Below are positions 29,212 through 38,201 of a DNA stretch of 50,635 nucleotides, in pieces. The number at the start of each line of letters is the position of its first letter. Position 1 is the stretch's first letter. Under the pieces are notes generated by a model. It ran no database searches. It had not been told where the DNA came from and worked only from the letters and a program-made list of their open reading frames with translations. Both the position numbers and the translations under genes were made by a program. Source of the DNA: Clostridia bacterium (lineage in GTDB: Bacteria > Bacillota > Clostridia > TANB77 > CAG-508); the NCBI GenBank assembly GCA_017477355.1, contig JAFUWA010000012.1, forward strand, positions 1 through 50,635, in the 5' to 3' direction.

Positions 29212-30378
29212 ATGAAAAGAAATTTAAGACTCTTATTTATTATCATTATTTTAATTATTATTGCCTTTTTCATGTATCAACTTGCCTTTGCTAAACCAAA
29301 ACAAAAACAAGAGGACTATTCCAACTTAAAAAAATATATTAGAGACATTTATGGTACCACTTTCCTAATTCCAGAATTTGATGATATCAATCAAGCTGAT
29401 GAAGATTGGTTATGGGAAAATATAAATCAATACGTTTGGAATCATGATGATGAATATCATGAAAAAAATGAACAACCATATGGATATACTTATGATGACG
29501 TTTCTAAAATTGCTAAAAATCTTTATGGCGACGACCTTCGCAAGAAATTTCCAAAAGGCGCTATTGCAATGAGATATGATTCCTATCGTGATTTTTATGG
29601 ACCAACTGCTTTTGGAATTAGTAATTATTATGATTATAAAATAGATACTATTCAAAAAGATGGAAATATTTATACTGTTTCCCTTTATGACTATACCGTT
29701 TCTTTAGAAGGTTTTTATGGAGAAGACCCGGAAGATGACTATTTTAAAATCTTTAATAATTATGATTATGTATTAAATGGAGAAAACGGAACCCCAATTG
29801 TCGAAATAAAAAACTTAGATGATGACGATTTTAAAAACCTTTTAAAACAAAAAGAAAAACTTTCTCATAAAATTTTAAAAATTGAAGCAGATGAAGCAGA
29901 AAACCTATTTTATATAAAATCTTGTCAATACTTAGAAACAAAAGACGATGAAATCTTAGCAAGTATGTATCATGAAATGCAACAGACTTTCGAAATTATG
30001 TCTATTGATTATCGCCAAGAAGATATTTATACTCAAGATGAAGTAATTGTTAATAATTTTGATGAATTAACTTCTATCTATAGTGAAAACGCACTCCCTA
30101 CTTATCAAGAAGAAATGGATGTGTTTGTATATAAAGAAAATGGAGAAGTTTATTTTACTGCTGGAGATATTACAGTTTCTGATTATTTAGTAAAAGTTGA
30201 ATTTCAAGATATTGAAAGTTCTAACAATAAAATTTCTTGTAATGTAATTAGAACATTTAGAGAAAGTTTTGATCCAGCAGATGAAGATTACAATAAAACT
30301 TATCAAAAAGAAAATTCATTTACTATTATAAAAGAAAATGAAACATGGTTAGTTGATGAATTTAGTTATAATAAATAG
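29212..30378 (+). CDS. Membrane-anchored acidic protein of unknown function
   Basis: The 388 residues start MKRNLRLLF after an AAGGAG site. One N-terminal membrane helix (FIIIILIIIAFFMYQLAFA) could also be a cleaved signal. The remaining 360 residues are extracellular, acidic and Tyr-rich (GYTYDDVSKIAKNLYGDD, YYDYKIDTIQKDGNIYTVSL), with a beta-rich second half that ends in a strand before the stop. There is no Cys lipobox. It stands alone on the plus strand, between the LCP gene and a bidirectional terminator. I do not recognise the family. Confidence 0.75.
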   Translation: MKRNLRLLFIIIILIIIAFFMYQLAFAKPKQKQEDYSNLKKYIRDIYGTTFLIPEFDDINQADEDWLWENINQYVWNHDDEYHEKNEQPYGYTYDDVSKIAKNLYGDDLRKKFPKGAIAMRYDSYRDFYGPTAFGISNYYDYKIDTIQKDGNIYTVSLYDYTVSLEGFYGEDPEDDYFKIFNNYDYVLNGENGTPIVEIKNLDDDDFKNLLKQKEKLSHKILKIEADEAENLFYIKSCQYLETKDDEILASMYHEMQQTFEIMSIDYRQEDIYTQDEVIVNNFDELTSIYSENALPTYQEEMDVFVYKENGEVYFTAGDITVSDYLVKVEFQDIESSNNKISCNVIRTFRESFDPADEDYNKTYQKENSFTIIKENETWLVDEFSYNK

Positions 30379-30379
30379 A

Positions 30380-30410
30380 AAAAGCTCTTGCTTATTAAGC
30401 AAGAGCTTTT
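30380..30410 (+). terminator. Terminator of the gene at 29212
   Basis: A perfect 14-bp stem (AAAAGCTCTTGCTT with AAGCAAGAGCTTTT) and a three-base loop begin two bases after the stop codon, and TTTCTTTATT follows. Its symmetry and flanking T and A runs also allow it to stop the converging minus-strand transcript. Confidence 0.85.
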
Positions 30411-30415
30411 CTTTA

Positions 30416-30496
30416 TTATTGATTATTATTGTTTTTACTATTGTTATTATTGTTATTGTTATTTGAATTTTTGTTATTCTTTTTTTCTTTTGACAT
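30416..30496 (-). CDS. Asn-rich micro-protein (26 aa)
   Basis: ATG 30494-30496 follows a strong GGAGGT ribosome site nine bases upstream. The product is MSKEKKNNKNSN followed by a run of Asn with one Ser-Lys interruption and a final Gln, then two stop codons. It sits directly before the bidirectional terminator, downstream of the transglutaminase-like gene. The good ribosome site argues for real translation. The low-complexity AAT/AAC run argues for caution. Its function is unknown. Confidence 0.5.
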   Translation of the reverse strand: MSKEKKNNKNSNNNNNNNNSKNNNNQ

Positions 30497-30593
30497 AGTT
30501 CGAGGCACCTCCAATTTCTGTACAAAATCAATTATAATCTTCATTTCAGAATCATAATTTAAATTTATTATGCCTCTTTTCGCAAAATTTATT

Positions 30594-32069
30594 CTACTTT
30601 TCTTGTTGATTATCAGTTTTATTTTCCTGGCTGTTTTCTTGTATGTTATCTTTTTTCCCTTTAACATTCATAATAATATCATATATTGCCTTCTTCATTT
30701 CAGTAAAAGAAACTTTCGTTGATTGTAATAGACTATTTATTCGCTGTTTTGAAATAGTAATAAAATTCTTAGGCAAATTTGTTTCAAAATAAGTAACTAT
30801 TTTTTCACGTTCATATTCTCTTTCACATTCATTCTTTTTAACTCGATGTTCACCATACCATGTATCATGAGAATATTTTTCAAAATCAAATCCATCTTCT
30901 CTCATATAATCTTCCGAAGAAATACTCATTTCACAAGGTTTATGCGATTTAAAAAATGTTTCATCATCAAGCAAAAAATACCTTAATTGATCATGATTTC
31001 TAACACTATCTGCATCCCACGTTAAATCCGCATTGTACCACACACCATCTATTTTAATTTGATTCCACGAATGTGTACTATGATCCTCCTCTTCTTTTTC
31101 GTCTTCTTCAACTGAGTTTCCATGTATAATTTTTGATTCAATTCCTAATTCATTTAATATCTTCTTCAAAACTCTAGCATATCCTAAGCATACAGCTTTT
31201 CCTTCAAGTAATGACCCTTTTAAGCTTCTATCTATATTGGTTCTTGAAGGATTTTTATGATCTTCATCATAAACTATAGTTTCTGCTAATTTTTTATAAA
31301 CATAAGAAACCTTCTCAAACTCAGTCGCATCTTCCGGAATTCCAGCTATTATTTCTTTAATTTTTTCATTTACTGCAGAAAGCTCTGCTGGTTCATATTC
31401 TTCTGAATCATCTGTTATTTTAATATGACAATCTGAATCTTTTTGGAAATTTTGGCAAAAATTCTCATCAAATACTAATGAAGATGTTGCCTCTATTGTA
31501 ATTCCTCCAAATTTCTCTAAAATTTCAGGTAAAATTGGCTCTTTTCCAACATAGCGAATCTTATAATCGTACTTCCCTCTGCGTTTCATAAATAGTTCAC
31601 AATCAAGAAGTTTTTTCAATTCGTCCATATCTTGAATAATTAAAAATCCATCTTTAATTGTCATTTCAATATTAGAAACTTGCAAACCGGAAAAATCAAT
31701 TAATCTATCAACGTCTTTAACCCAAATAGAACTTACCTGATATTCTTGAAAAAGTTGATTTAGCATTTCTTCATTTCCAATAATATACTCTGCTTTAATC
31801 TTACCCACTTGAATTACTTCTTTTAATAATTCCAAATTATCTAAAGTAAAATAAAATGAATTTGCATCTTCATATTCTTGGATACACTCTTTTAGTACCC
31901 CTAGATTTCCAATTTTAGCAGCATCCCTAATACCCTCTAGATCAAAAAACACTGGATATTTTTCTTTAATTTCTTTTATCTTCTCTTCTGGAATTTCCGC
32001 ATAAGCTAATCTCAGTTCTTTTCCATATTCACTTTCATTTAATTTATCTAAAAGTTCTTGTGTTATCAT
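30594..32069 (-). CDS. Transglutaminase-like domain protein
   Basis: The protein has 491 residues and no signal peptide, so it is probably cytoplasmic. Residues 1-220 are helical and leucine-rich, of unknown fold. The transglutaminase-like core follows: the catalytic Cys in GKAVCLGYARVLKKILNELG (about residue 300), the His in HSTHSWNQIKIDGVWYNADL and the Asp in DLTWDAD, so the triad is complete. The C-terminal 120 residues are charged and helical. Members act as cysteine peptidases or amidases in many contexts; the substrate here is unknown. The short protein at 32098 and the leucine-rich one at 32427 precede it. Confidence 0.85.
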   Translation of the reverse strand: MITQELLDKLNESEYGKELRLAYAEIPEEKIKEIKEKYPVFFDLEGIRDAAKIGNLGVLKECIQEYEDANSFYFTLDNLELLKEVIQVGKIKAEYIIGNEEMLNQLFQEYQVSSIWVKDVDRLIDFSGLQVSNIEMTIKDGFLIIQDMDELKKLLDCELFMKRRGKYDYKIRYVGKEPILPEILEKFGGITIEATSSLVFDENFCQNFQKDSDCHIKITDDSEEYEPAELSAVNEKIKEIIAGIPEDATEFEKVSYVYKKLAETIVYDEDHKNPSRTNIDRSLKGSLLEGKAVCLGYARVLKKILNELGIESKIIHGNSVEEDEKEEEDHSTHSWNQIKIDGVWYNADLTWDADSVRNHDQLRYFLLDDETFFKSHKPCEMSISSEDYMREDGFDFEKYSHDTWYGEHRVKKNECEREYEREKIVTYFETNLPKNFITISKQRINSLLQSTKVSFTEMKKAIYDIIMNVKGKKDNIQENSQENKTDNQQEK

Positions 32070-32097
32070 TTATTATCTCCATCTTTTGATAACTATT

Positions 32098-32430
32098 TTA
32101 GTTCTTCTTAAATATATTTTCTGGGCTATATTTTTCTAAATATTCTTTATCATTTCTTTTATATATTTCATTCAAAATTTCTTTTTCTTTATCGTCTGCC
32201 CAATACTTGTAATTAATAACATTAATTATCAAAATCGTATCTCTTCTTAAATTTTGAGATTGAATATCCATCCAGGGATTAATATTTTTGGAATAAGTTT
32301 TATCCCTGTTTTCTCTAAAAAAATCCATTAATTGTTTTGGAATTTTATCAATATATTCTCTATCTAAAAGATTAATAAATTCATAAACTTCAGAATATAC
32401 TCTTCTCTTTTCTAAATCAATTCCCATCAT
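32098..32430 (-). CDS. Small hypothetical protein, paralogue of the one at 15122-15529
   Basis: The 110 residues share the pattern EVYEFINLLDREYIDKIP and FFRENRDKTY with the 135-residue protein at 15122-15529. The remainder is helical and charged. The start ATGATG overlaps the TGA of the preceding gene, which indicates translational coupling. No catalytic motif is visible. Having two such genes, each next to a hydrolase-like gene, suggests a helper or regulatory protein. Confidence 0.7.
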   Translation of the reverse strand: MMGIDLEKRRVYSEVYEFINLLDREYIDKIPKQLMDFFRENRDKTYSKNINPWMDIQSQNLRRDTILIINVINYKYWADDKEKEILNEIYKRNDKEYLEKYSPENIFKKN

Positions 32431-33068
32431 CCTACATTTTCTCCTGAAAGACTACTTCCTATTTCAATATTAGCATATCCATTTAGATAATTGATTGCAT
32501 CTTTATCATCTGTTGCAACTTTAATAAAATTAGTATAATTTGCTATCTTTTGAATATAATCTATATCTTCTTTATTCAAATCCATTTTCTTGATTTCTAT
32601 TTTATCACATATCAAATTCGTTTGATTTAAATTCTGACAATAAGAAAGTTTTAAATATTGACATTTAATCTTTAAATTTTTTAAATCTATATTTTCAAAA
32701 TAAATATTTTTAAAATCATTAAATTCAATATGATGAACTCCTTGGCAATGATAAAGATTGACTCTATCTCCAGAAAGCTTTATATTATCTTGAAATTCAC
32801 AATCTTGAAAGGTATATTTTTCTATATAATTTAATCTTGAAATAATATCCAAATTATCACCATTTAGTAAATATTTAGAAAGCGATAATTCTAACAAATT
32901 TTCAAAATTTTTTAAATCTTCTAAACTATTAGAAATAAATTTTCCAGAAATATCCTCAGAACTTAAAGAAATCTTACTAACGCTTTCCAAATCTTTTTTA
33001 TCAAATTGATATTTTTTTAAATAATATTTTAAATACGAATAAATATTAGTGTTAACAAAATTTTCCAT
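32427..33068 (-). CDS. Hypothetical leucine-rich, beta-solenoid-like protein (213 aa)
   Basis: The protein starts MENFVNTNIYSYLKYYLKKY. After about 40 residues it shows repeating short strands such as IKLSGDRVNLYHCQGVHHIE, FENIDLKNLKIKCQYLKLSY and KIEIKKMDLN. This looks like a short right-handed solenoid or degenerate leucine-rich array. There is no signal peptide. It is the first gene of the three-gene group with the paralogue protein and the transglutaminase-like protein. The family is not recognised. Confidence 0.65.
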   Translation of the reverse strand: MENFVNTNIYSYLKYYLKKYQFDKKDLESVSKISLSSEDISGKFISNSLEDLKNFENLLELSLSKYLLNGDNLDIISRLNYIEKYTFQDCEFQDNIKLSGDRVNLYHCQGVHHIEFNDFKNIYFENIDLKNLKIKCQYLKLSYCQNLNQTNLICDKIEIKKMDLNKEDIDYIQKIANYTNFIKVATDDKDAINYLNGYANIEIGSSLSGENVG

Positions 33069-33168
33069 TTTTTCTCACTTACTTTTAAAAATATTTTTAC
33101 ATATTATTTATTATATACTATATAATAGATTTTTTAAAATTGTTACGTTATTTTTATAAAATTGATAT

Positions 33169-33216
33169 AAAAAAGATAAGAAACTTTAAAAAATTCTAAA
33201 GTCTCTCATCTTTTTT
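33169..33216 (-). terminator. Terminator of thrS
   Basis: AAAAAAGAT (33169-33177) pairs with ATCTTTTTT (33208-33216), with a further inner ACTTT/AAAGT pairing, directly after the thrS stop codon. A minus-strand T-run follows. Confidence 0.7.
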
Positions 33217-33217
33217 A

Positions 33218-34987
33218 CTAATTCATTTCTTCTTTTAGCTTATCTATAAATTTCTCTAATGAACAAGCTCCTAAGTCACCGTCCTTTGAAGAACGAACTC
33301 CAACAGAATTTGCCTCTACTTCTTTTTGTCCTAAAATTAACATATATGGAACTTTCTCAAGTTGAGCTTCTCTGATTTTATATCCAATCTTTTCTGCCCT
33401 ATCATCTAATTCTACTCTGATGTTTTCCATAATTAATTTCTTTTGAACATCTTTAGCATATTCTACTTGGTTATCTCCCATTGGTAAAATTTTAACTTGA
33501 ACTGGAGCAAGCCATAATGGGAAATGTCCTTTTGTTTCTTCAATTAAGAATGAAATAAATCTATCTGAAGAACCTAAAATCGCTCTATGGATAACAACTG
33601 GTCTATATTTCTCTCCATCTTCCCCAACATAAGTTAAATCAAATCTTTCTGGAAGAGCAAAATCTAGTTGGCAAGTTGGAATTGTTACGTCATGACCAAG
33701 TGCAGTTTTAATTTGAATATCAATTTTTGGTCCATAAAATGCAGCTTCTCCTTCTGCTTCATAAAAATCAATATTTAACTCTTTTAAAATTTGTCTTAAT
33801 TGTTCTTCTGCAGTATTCCACATTTCATCATTATCAATGTATTTTTCTTTATTAGCTGGATCTCTTAAAGATAATCTATATTTGAATCTATCCTCGCCAA
33901 ATCCAAAATCATTAATATAAACTTCTCTAATCAAACTTAAAACTTTACCAACCTCTTCTTTAATTTGGTCTGGTCTTACAAATAAATGCGCATCATTTTG
34001 GCACATTTGACGAACTCTTTCTAGTCCGCAAACGCTACCACTTGCTTCATATCTAAAGTCATGTGCTAATTCTCCAATTTTAATTGGTAAGTCTCTATAA
34101 GAACGAAGATTGTGTCTATATACTAACATGTGATGTGGGCAATTCATTGGTCTTAAAACCAATTCTTCATTTTCCATCTTCATCATTGGAAACATATCAT
34201 CTTTATAGTGTTCCCAATGTCCAGAAGTTTTATATAATGAAACATTTGCTAAATCCGGAGTATAAACATGCCAATAGCCTAATTTTAATTCTTTATCTTG
34301 AATGTATCTTTCCAATAATCTTCTAATTGTAGCACCCTTTGGTAAATACATTGGAAGTCCAGCTCCAACTAATGGATCTGTAAAGAATAACTCTAAATCT
34401 TTTCCAATTTTTCTGTGATCTCTTTGTTTTGCTTCTTCTAAAAGAGCTAAATGTTCTTCTAACATACTTGCTTTTGGGAAAGAAACCCCATAAATTCTTT
34501 GAAGCATTTTGTTTTTCTCGCTTCCTCTCCAATAAGCACCAGCAACACTTAATAATTTAATTGCTTTAACTGCTCCAGTACTTGGAATATGAGGACCTTT
34601 ACAAAGATCCACAAAATCTCCTTGCTTATAAAAAGAAATTACTTCATCTTCTGGTAGATCATTGATTAATTCTACTTTATATGGTTCTTTTCTTTCTTCC
34701 ATTAATTTTAAAGCTTCCTCTCTTGGTAGCTCAAATCTTTCAAGTTCATAATCTTCTTTTACAATTTTTTTCATTTCTTCTTCAATTGCTTTTAAATCAT
34801 CCTCTGAAAATGGCTTTTCTACATCAAAGTCATAATAAAATCCATTTTCAATAGATGGTCCAATAGCTAATTTGGCATCTGGATATAATCTTTTGACTGC
34901 TTGCGCCATAATATGTGAAGTTGTATGCCAAAAGCTTCCCTCTTCTACATCTAAAGTTTTTCCTCCGTGTAATTTTATATTAAACAT
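33218..34987 (-). CDS. thrS: Threonyl-tRNA synthetase (lacking the N-terminal TGS domain)
   Basis: This enzyme charges tRNA-Thr. It has 589 residues against about 640 in most bacteria; the N-terminal TGS domain is reduced to roughly a dozen residues. The editing domain is intact (HTTSHIMAQAVKRLYPDAKL, YWRGSEKNKMLQRIYGVSF). The class II catalytic motifs follow (LRPMNCPHHMLVYRH, ELAHDFRYEASGSVCGLERV, HRAILGSSDRFISFL), as does the anticodon-binding domain (PVQVKILPMG). It is the second gene behind a Thr T-box. The ribosome site AGGAGG is strong. Confidence 0.95.
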   Translation of the reverse strand: MFNIKLHGGKTLDVEEGSFWHTTSHIMAQAVKRLYPDAKLAIGPSIENGFYYDFDVEKPFSEDDLKAIEEEMKKIVKEDYELERFELPREEALKLMEERKEPYKVELINDLPEDEVISFYKQGDFVDLCKGPHIPSTGAVKAIKLLSVAGAYWRGSEKNKMLQRIYGVSFPKASMLEEHLALLEEAKQRDHRKIGKDLELFFTDPLVGAGLPMYLPKGATIRRLLERYIQDKELKLGYWHVYTPDLANVSLYKTSGHWEHYKDDMFPMMKMENEELVLRPMNCPHHMLVYRHNLRSYRDLPIKIGELAHDFRYEASGSVCGLERVRQMCQNDAHLFVRPDQIKEEVGKVLSLIREVYINDFGFGEDRFKYRLSLRDPANKEKYIDNDEMWNTAEEQLRQILKELNIDFYEAEGEAAFYGPKIDIQIKTALGHDVTIPTCQLDFALPERFDLTYVGEDGEKYRPVVIHRAILGSSDRFISFLIEETKGHFPLWLAPVQVKILPMGDNQVEYAKDVQKKLIMENIRVELDDRAEKIGYKIREAQLEKVPYMLILGQKEVEANSVGVRSSKDGDLGACSLEKFIDKLKEEMN

Positions 34988-35004
34988 TTTATTTTCCTCC
35001 TATA

Positions 35005-35412
35005 TTATATACCGTGGTCTAAATCATCATAGTCATCATCATCATGATCATCTATTCCACTTAAAATTTCTCTTCCAGAAATTCTTTTTCTATCTCTTCT
35101 CTCTTCAATTTGTTGTGATAATAATTCTTTTACTTGAGAAGGACCTTTTACATTTTTAATATTGAATTCTGGAGTTGTTTTATCACCAGAACAACAATGA
35201 ATTGTTCCAATTCCAAATATTCTTTGCCAGAATGATTTATATAATGTCAAATCTGTGATCCTATATAATTGAATATCTTCCTCTTTAATAGATAGAATTC
35301 CAGTTTGAATTAATAATTTTTCCTCTGTCAAGGTATATTTTGTAAATGACCATGGAAGTCCGAATAAGGTTCGTTTTCTATCGCTCCATAAAATTTTTCC
35401 ATCCTTCATCAT
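35005..35412 (-). CDS. Bacterial PH-domain (YdbS/YdbT-like) protein between T-box and thrS
   Basis: The 135 residues form one bPH2-type domain (FTKYTLTEEKLLIQTGILSI, IQLYRITDLTLYKSFWQRIFG) with a very acidic C-terminal tail (DDHDDDDYDDLDHGI). There is no membrane helix, unlike many relatives. It lies directly behind the Thr T-box and 17 bp before thrS, so its expression should follow threonine starvation. This placement is unusual. The start follows AAGGAG. The role is unknown. Confidence 0.8.
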   Translation of the reverse strand: MMKDGKILWSDRKRTLFGLPWSFTKYTLTEEKLLIQTGILSIKEEDIQLYRITDLTLYKSFWQRIFGIGTIHCCSGDKTTPEFNIKNVKGPSQVKELLSQQIEERRDRKRISGREILSGIDDHDDDDYDDLDHGI

Positions 35413-35495
35413 ACATCTCTCCTTCCAAACATTAGGGACGTTCCTTAAATGTTATCTTTTCTAACAAATAGGACATTCCTTGTTTTTTGTATCAA

Positions 35496-35725
35496 AAAAG
35501 CACTCCTTTAGATTTCTCTAAAGGAGTGCTTTTAAACACGGTTCCATCCTTAATTTCACTTAATTTGACGCTCTATATCGTAAGCCAAACGCTAGGATTT
35601 TATTCCCCTAGGAACTCCGAGGTAGTTTTCAAATAGCTCTGCTTAAAGTAGCTTTCAGTGCCTCACTACTTCTCCCTAAAAGTGATTTCTATTTTACTCG
35701 TCTCATCACTGTTCGTATATTTAAC
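35496..35725 (-). promoter_or_regulatory. T-box leader of the PH-domain/thrS unit (probable Thr specifier)
   Basis: The minus strand carries GGATGGAACCGTG (plus 35537-35549), a slightly variant T-box sequence. It is followed by a perfect 15-bp terminator stem (35496-35510 with 35519-35533) with T-run. Stem I contains AGTGATGAGACGAGTA and GGGAGAAGTAGTGAGGC, and ACC in AACTACCTCGGAG is the likely Thr specifier. Confidence 0.9.
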
Positions 35726-35733
35726 ATAATCCT

Positions 35734-35761
35734 ATTATACAACTTTTTTTAGAAAAGTCAA
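35734..35761 (-). promoter_or_regulatory. SigA-type promoter of the thrS leader
   Basis: TTGACT (plus 35756-35761), a 16-base spacer and TATAAT (35734-35739) lie immediately upstream of the Thr T-box and just after the mutS2 stop. Confidence 0.75.
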
Positions 35762-35764
35762 GAT

Positions 35765-38092
35765 TTATTTTAACTCCACAACAGTCACTCCCATTTCTCC
35801 TTCTCCAAATGTTCCAATTCGATAAGATTTTACATGTGGATGTGTCTTTAAAAAACTTTGAACTCCTTGTCGTAATTTTCCAGTTCCTTTTCCGTGAACA
35901 ATTCTAACTTGTTTTAATCCATTTAAAAAACATGTGTCTAAATATTTATCTATTGCAAAACAAGCTTCATCTACATTTTGACCAATGACATTTATCTCCG
36001 GAGAAATCGATACTGCTTTAAATTCTCTTTTGATAGAACGAATTTTATCTTCTTTTGAAATAGATTTCTTAGTTAGTTCTAATTCTTCCAACTTAAAACT
36101 AGATTTGATAATACCAATTTGAACCATAACAGAATCATCTGAAATAGAAATAACTGTTCCTGATTTATTGATTCTAGGAATTAATACTTCATCCCCTATT
36201 TTTAAATCCTCTTTCTTTAAAGCTTTTTTTGGTTTTACAATAGAAGCATTAGAAATCTGTTCAATTTTTTGATTCAATTCTTTTCTTTTTTGATTTGCTT
36301 CTTTAGAAGAATTTGAATTTTCAATTTCTCGAATCAAATTATCTACATCTTCTTTGGCATCCAAGAAAATCTTAGAGGCTTTTTCTTTGGCTTCTGAAAT
36401 AATAGCGTTTTCTTTATTTCTTAATTCTATTGCACGCTCTTCTGCCTCAAATTTTAATTTCTCAGCTTCTTGTGAATTTTTCTGAATATTCTCTTTTTCT
36501 TTTTCAATGACTCTTTTATCTTCATAAATTTCTTTTAACAAATCTTCAATATGAACGTTTGTATCATTTAACTTTTCCTTAGCTCTTCCAATAATTTCTT
36601 CTGAAATCCCAAGCCTTTTAGAAATTGCAAAAGCATTACTTGTTCCAGGAATCCCAATTAATAATTTATAGGTTGGAAGAAGCTTTTTAATATCAAACTC
36701 TACACAAGCATTTTCAAAACCATCTGTTGTAATTGCAAATTTTTTTAATTCTGGATAATGTGTAGTAGAAATTGTTAAAGCACCTCTTTTATTTAGTTCT
36801 TCTAGAATACTAATTGCAAGACTTGCTCCTTCTTGCGGATCTGTTCCGGAACCTAACTCATCTAACAAAACTAAACTATCAGATGTTGCTTTATTTAAAA
36901 TATTGGCAATATTACTCATATGTGAAGAAAAAGTACTTAATGATTCTTGGATACTTTGTTCATCTCCAATATCTGCAAAAATATTATCAAACAAATAAAT
37001 CTTAGAACCAGATTTAGCTGGAATCATCAATCCACTCATTACCATTAATACAATTAATCCTGTTGTTTTCAAAGCAACTGTTTTACCACCTGTATTAGGT
37101 CCTGTAATAATTAAAGAAGAATATTCCTTACCCAAATAGATATCATTTTTTACCGCCTTTTCTTTCTCTAAAAGGGGATGATAACACCCCAATAGTTTAA
37201 TTTCTTTCTCATCTGAAATAATCGCTAAACTACCATCTATTGAATTAGCATATTTTCCTTTTGCAAAAATAAAATCAATTAAGCCTATTAAATTCAAATC
37301 ATTTTCAAGCTCATCCGTGATTTCAAAAAATAATTTAGAAAGATTCTCTAATATTTTTTGGATTTCTAAATTCTCACTGATTTTCAATTCATTGATATCA
37401 TTATTCAAATCAAACACAGAGATAGGTTCTACAAAAAGTGTAGATCCAGAACTTGATATATCATGAACAAATCCCTTTACTTCAGATTTATATTCTGCCT
37501 TTACTGGAATAACAAAACGATCATTTCGTACCGTTACAATTGGCTCTTGTACAAACTTTTGATGTAACAAATGATTTAATTTATTACGAATCTCTTGTTC
37601 CTTATTCTTAATATTTTTACGAATATTTTTTAAATTGCTAGACGCATCATCTGCAATGGTATTCTCATCAATAATACTCTTAAAAACTTTCTCCTCAATT
37701 CCAGGATTGCAATATAGATTCTCAAAAAGAGACTTAAGTGCTATAAATTCGCTCATATCAATTTCTTCGTTAAAGAAATAACTCTTCAAGTTTTTACTAG
37801 TCCTCAATACTCTAGCTAGTGCTAAAAGCACTTCTGCATTCTGAGATATTTCAGCTTCTAGCGCTTTTAAATATTTCGTAATATCTTCAATTTCATCTAC
37901 TGGAAGAGAGCCTTTTCGATAAATTAAATTAGAAGCTTCAAATGTTTGATTACCTGCCTTCTCAATCTCCCCTTTGGAATTCATTGGTAATAATTCTAAG
38001 GCTAATTTTCTACCAAGAAATGTAACGCAAAAGCTTTCTAAAATTTCTCTTATTTTATTAAATTCTAACTTCTCAAAATACTTTGTTTCCAT
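35765..38092 (-). CDS. mutS2: Endonuclease/ATPase MutS2
   Basis: MutS2 binds branched DNA and collided ribosomes; it has an ATPase and a nuclease domain. The start METKYFEKLEF (ATG 38090-38092) gives 775 residues. An ATG 36 bp upstream is in frame, but the promoter -10 box lies between them. The core ATPase has Walker A GPNTGGKTVALKT (near residue 335), Walker B LVLLDELGSGTDPQEG and STTHYPELK. A coiled coil and the C-terminal Smr domain (VRIVHGKGTGKLRQGVQSFL) follow. There is no ribosome site before the start, and the promoter geometry implies a leaderless mRNA. Confidence 0.93.
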   Translation of the reverse strand: METKYFEKLEFNKIREILESFCVTFLGRKLALELLPMNSKGEIEKAGNQTFEASNLIYRKGSLPVDEIEDITKYLKALEAEISQNAEVLLALARVLRTSKNLKSYFFNEEIDMSEFIALKSLFENLYCNPGIEEKVFKSIIDENTIADDASSNLKNIRKNIKNKEQEIRNKLNHLLHQKFVQEPIVTVRNDRFVIPVKAEYKSEVKGFVHDISSSGSTLFVEPISVFDLNNDINELKISENLEIQKILENLSKLFFEITDELENDLNLIGLIDFIFAKGKYANSIDGSLAIISDEKEIKLLGCYHPLLEKEKAVKNDIYLGKEYSSLIITGPNTGGKTVALKTTGLIVLMVMSGLMIPAKSGSKIYLFDNIFADIGDEQSIQESLSTFSSHMSNIANILNKATSDSLVLLDELGSGTDPQEGASLAISILEELNKRGALTISTTHYPELKKFAITTDGFENACVEFDIKKLLPTYKLLIGIPGTSNAFAISKRLGISEEIIGRAKEKLNDTNVHIEDLLKEIYEDKRVIEKEKENIQKNSQEAEKLKFEAEERAIELRNKENAIISEAKEKASKIFLDAKEDVDNLIREIENSNSSKEANQKRKELNQKIEQISNASIVKPKKALKKEDLKIGDEVLIPRINKSGTVISISDDSVMVQIGIIKSSFKLEELELTKKSISKEDKIRSIKREFKAVSISPEINVIGQNVDEACFAIDKYLDTCFLNGLKQVRIVHGKGTGKLRQGVQSFLKTHPHVKSYRIGTFGEGEMGVTVVELK

Positions 38093-38099
38093 AATTTTT

Positions 38100-38128
38100 A
38101 GTATAACATGAAAATTGCTTAAAATCAA
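38100..38128 (-). promoter_or_regulatory. Promoter of mutS2, implying a leaderless transcript
   Basis: TTGATT (plus 38123-38128), 17 bases and TATACT (38100-38105) lie on the minus strand. The -10 box ends only seven bases before the ATG at 38092, so transcription should begin at or next to the start codon. Confidence 0.6.
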
Positions 38129-38139
38129 TTGCTTTTTAC

Positions 38140-38168
38140 TTGAAATAATTATTTAGAAATGTTAAGAT
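38140..38168 (+). promoter_or_regulatory. Promoter of the zinc-ribbon gene
   Basis: TTGAAA (38140-38145), 17 bases and TAAGAT (38163-38168) lie on the plus strand, 34 bp upstream of the zinc-ribbon gene. It is divergent from and adjacent to the mutS2 promoter. Confidence 0.6.
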
Positions 38169-38201
38169 AAGAATGAAAATCAAAAGAAAGGAATTACTTA
38201 A

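Noticed and set aside
30413-30480. TTATTATTG-rich tract as a tandem repeat or CRISPR-like array
   Set aside because: Irregular AAT/AAC codon run of the Asn-rich micro-ORF, with no regular unit.
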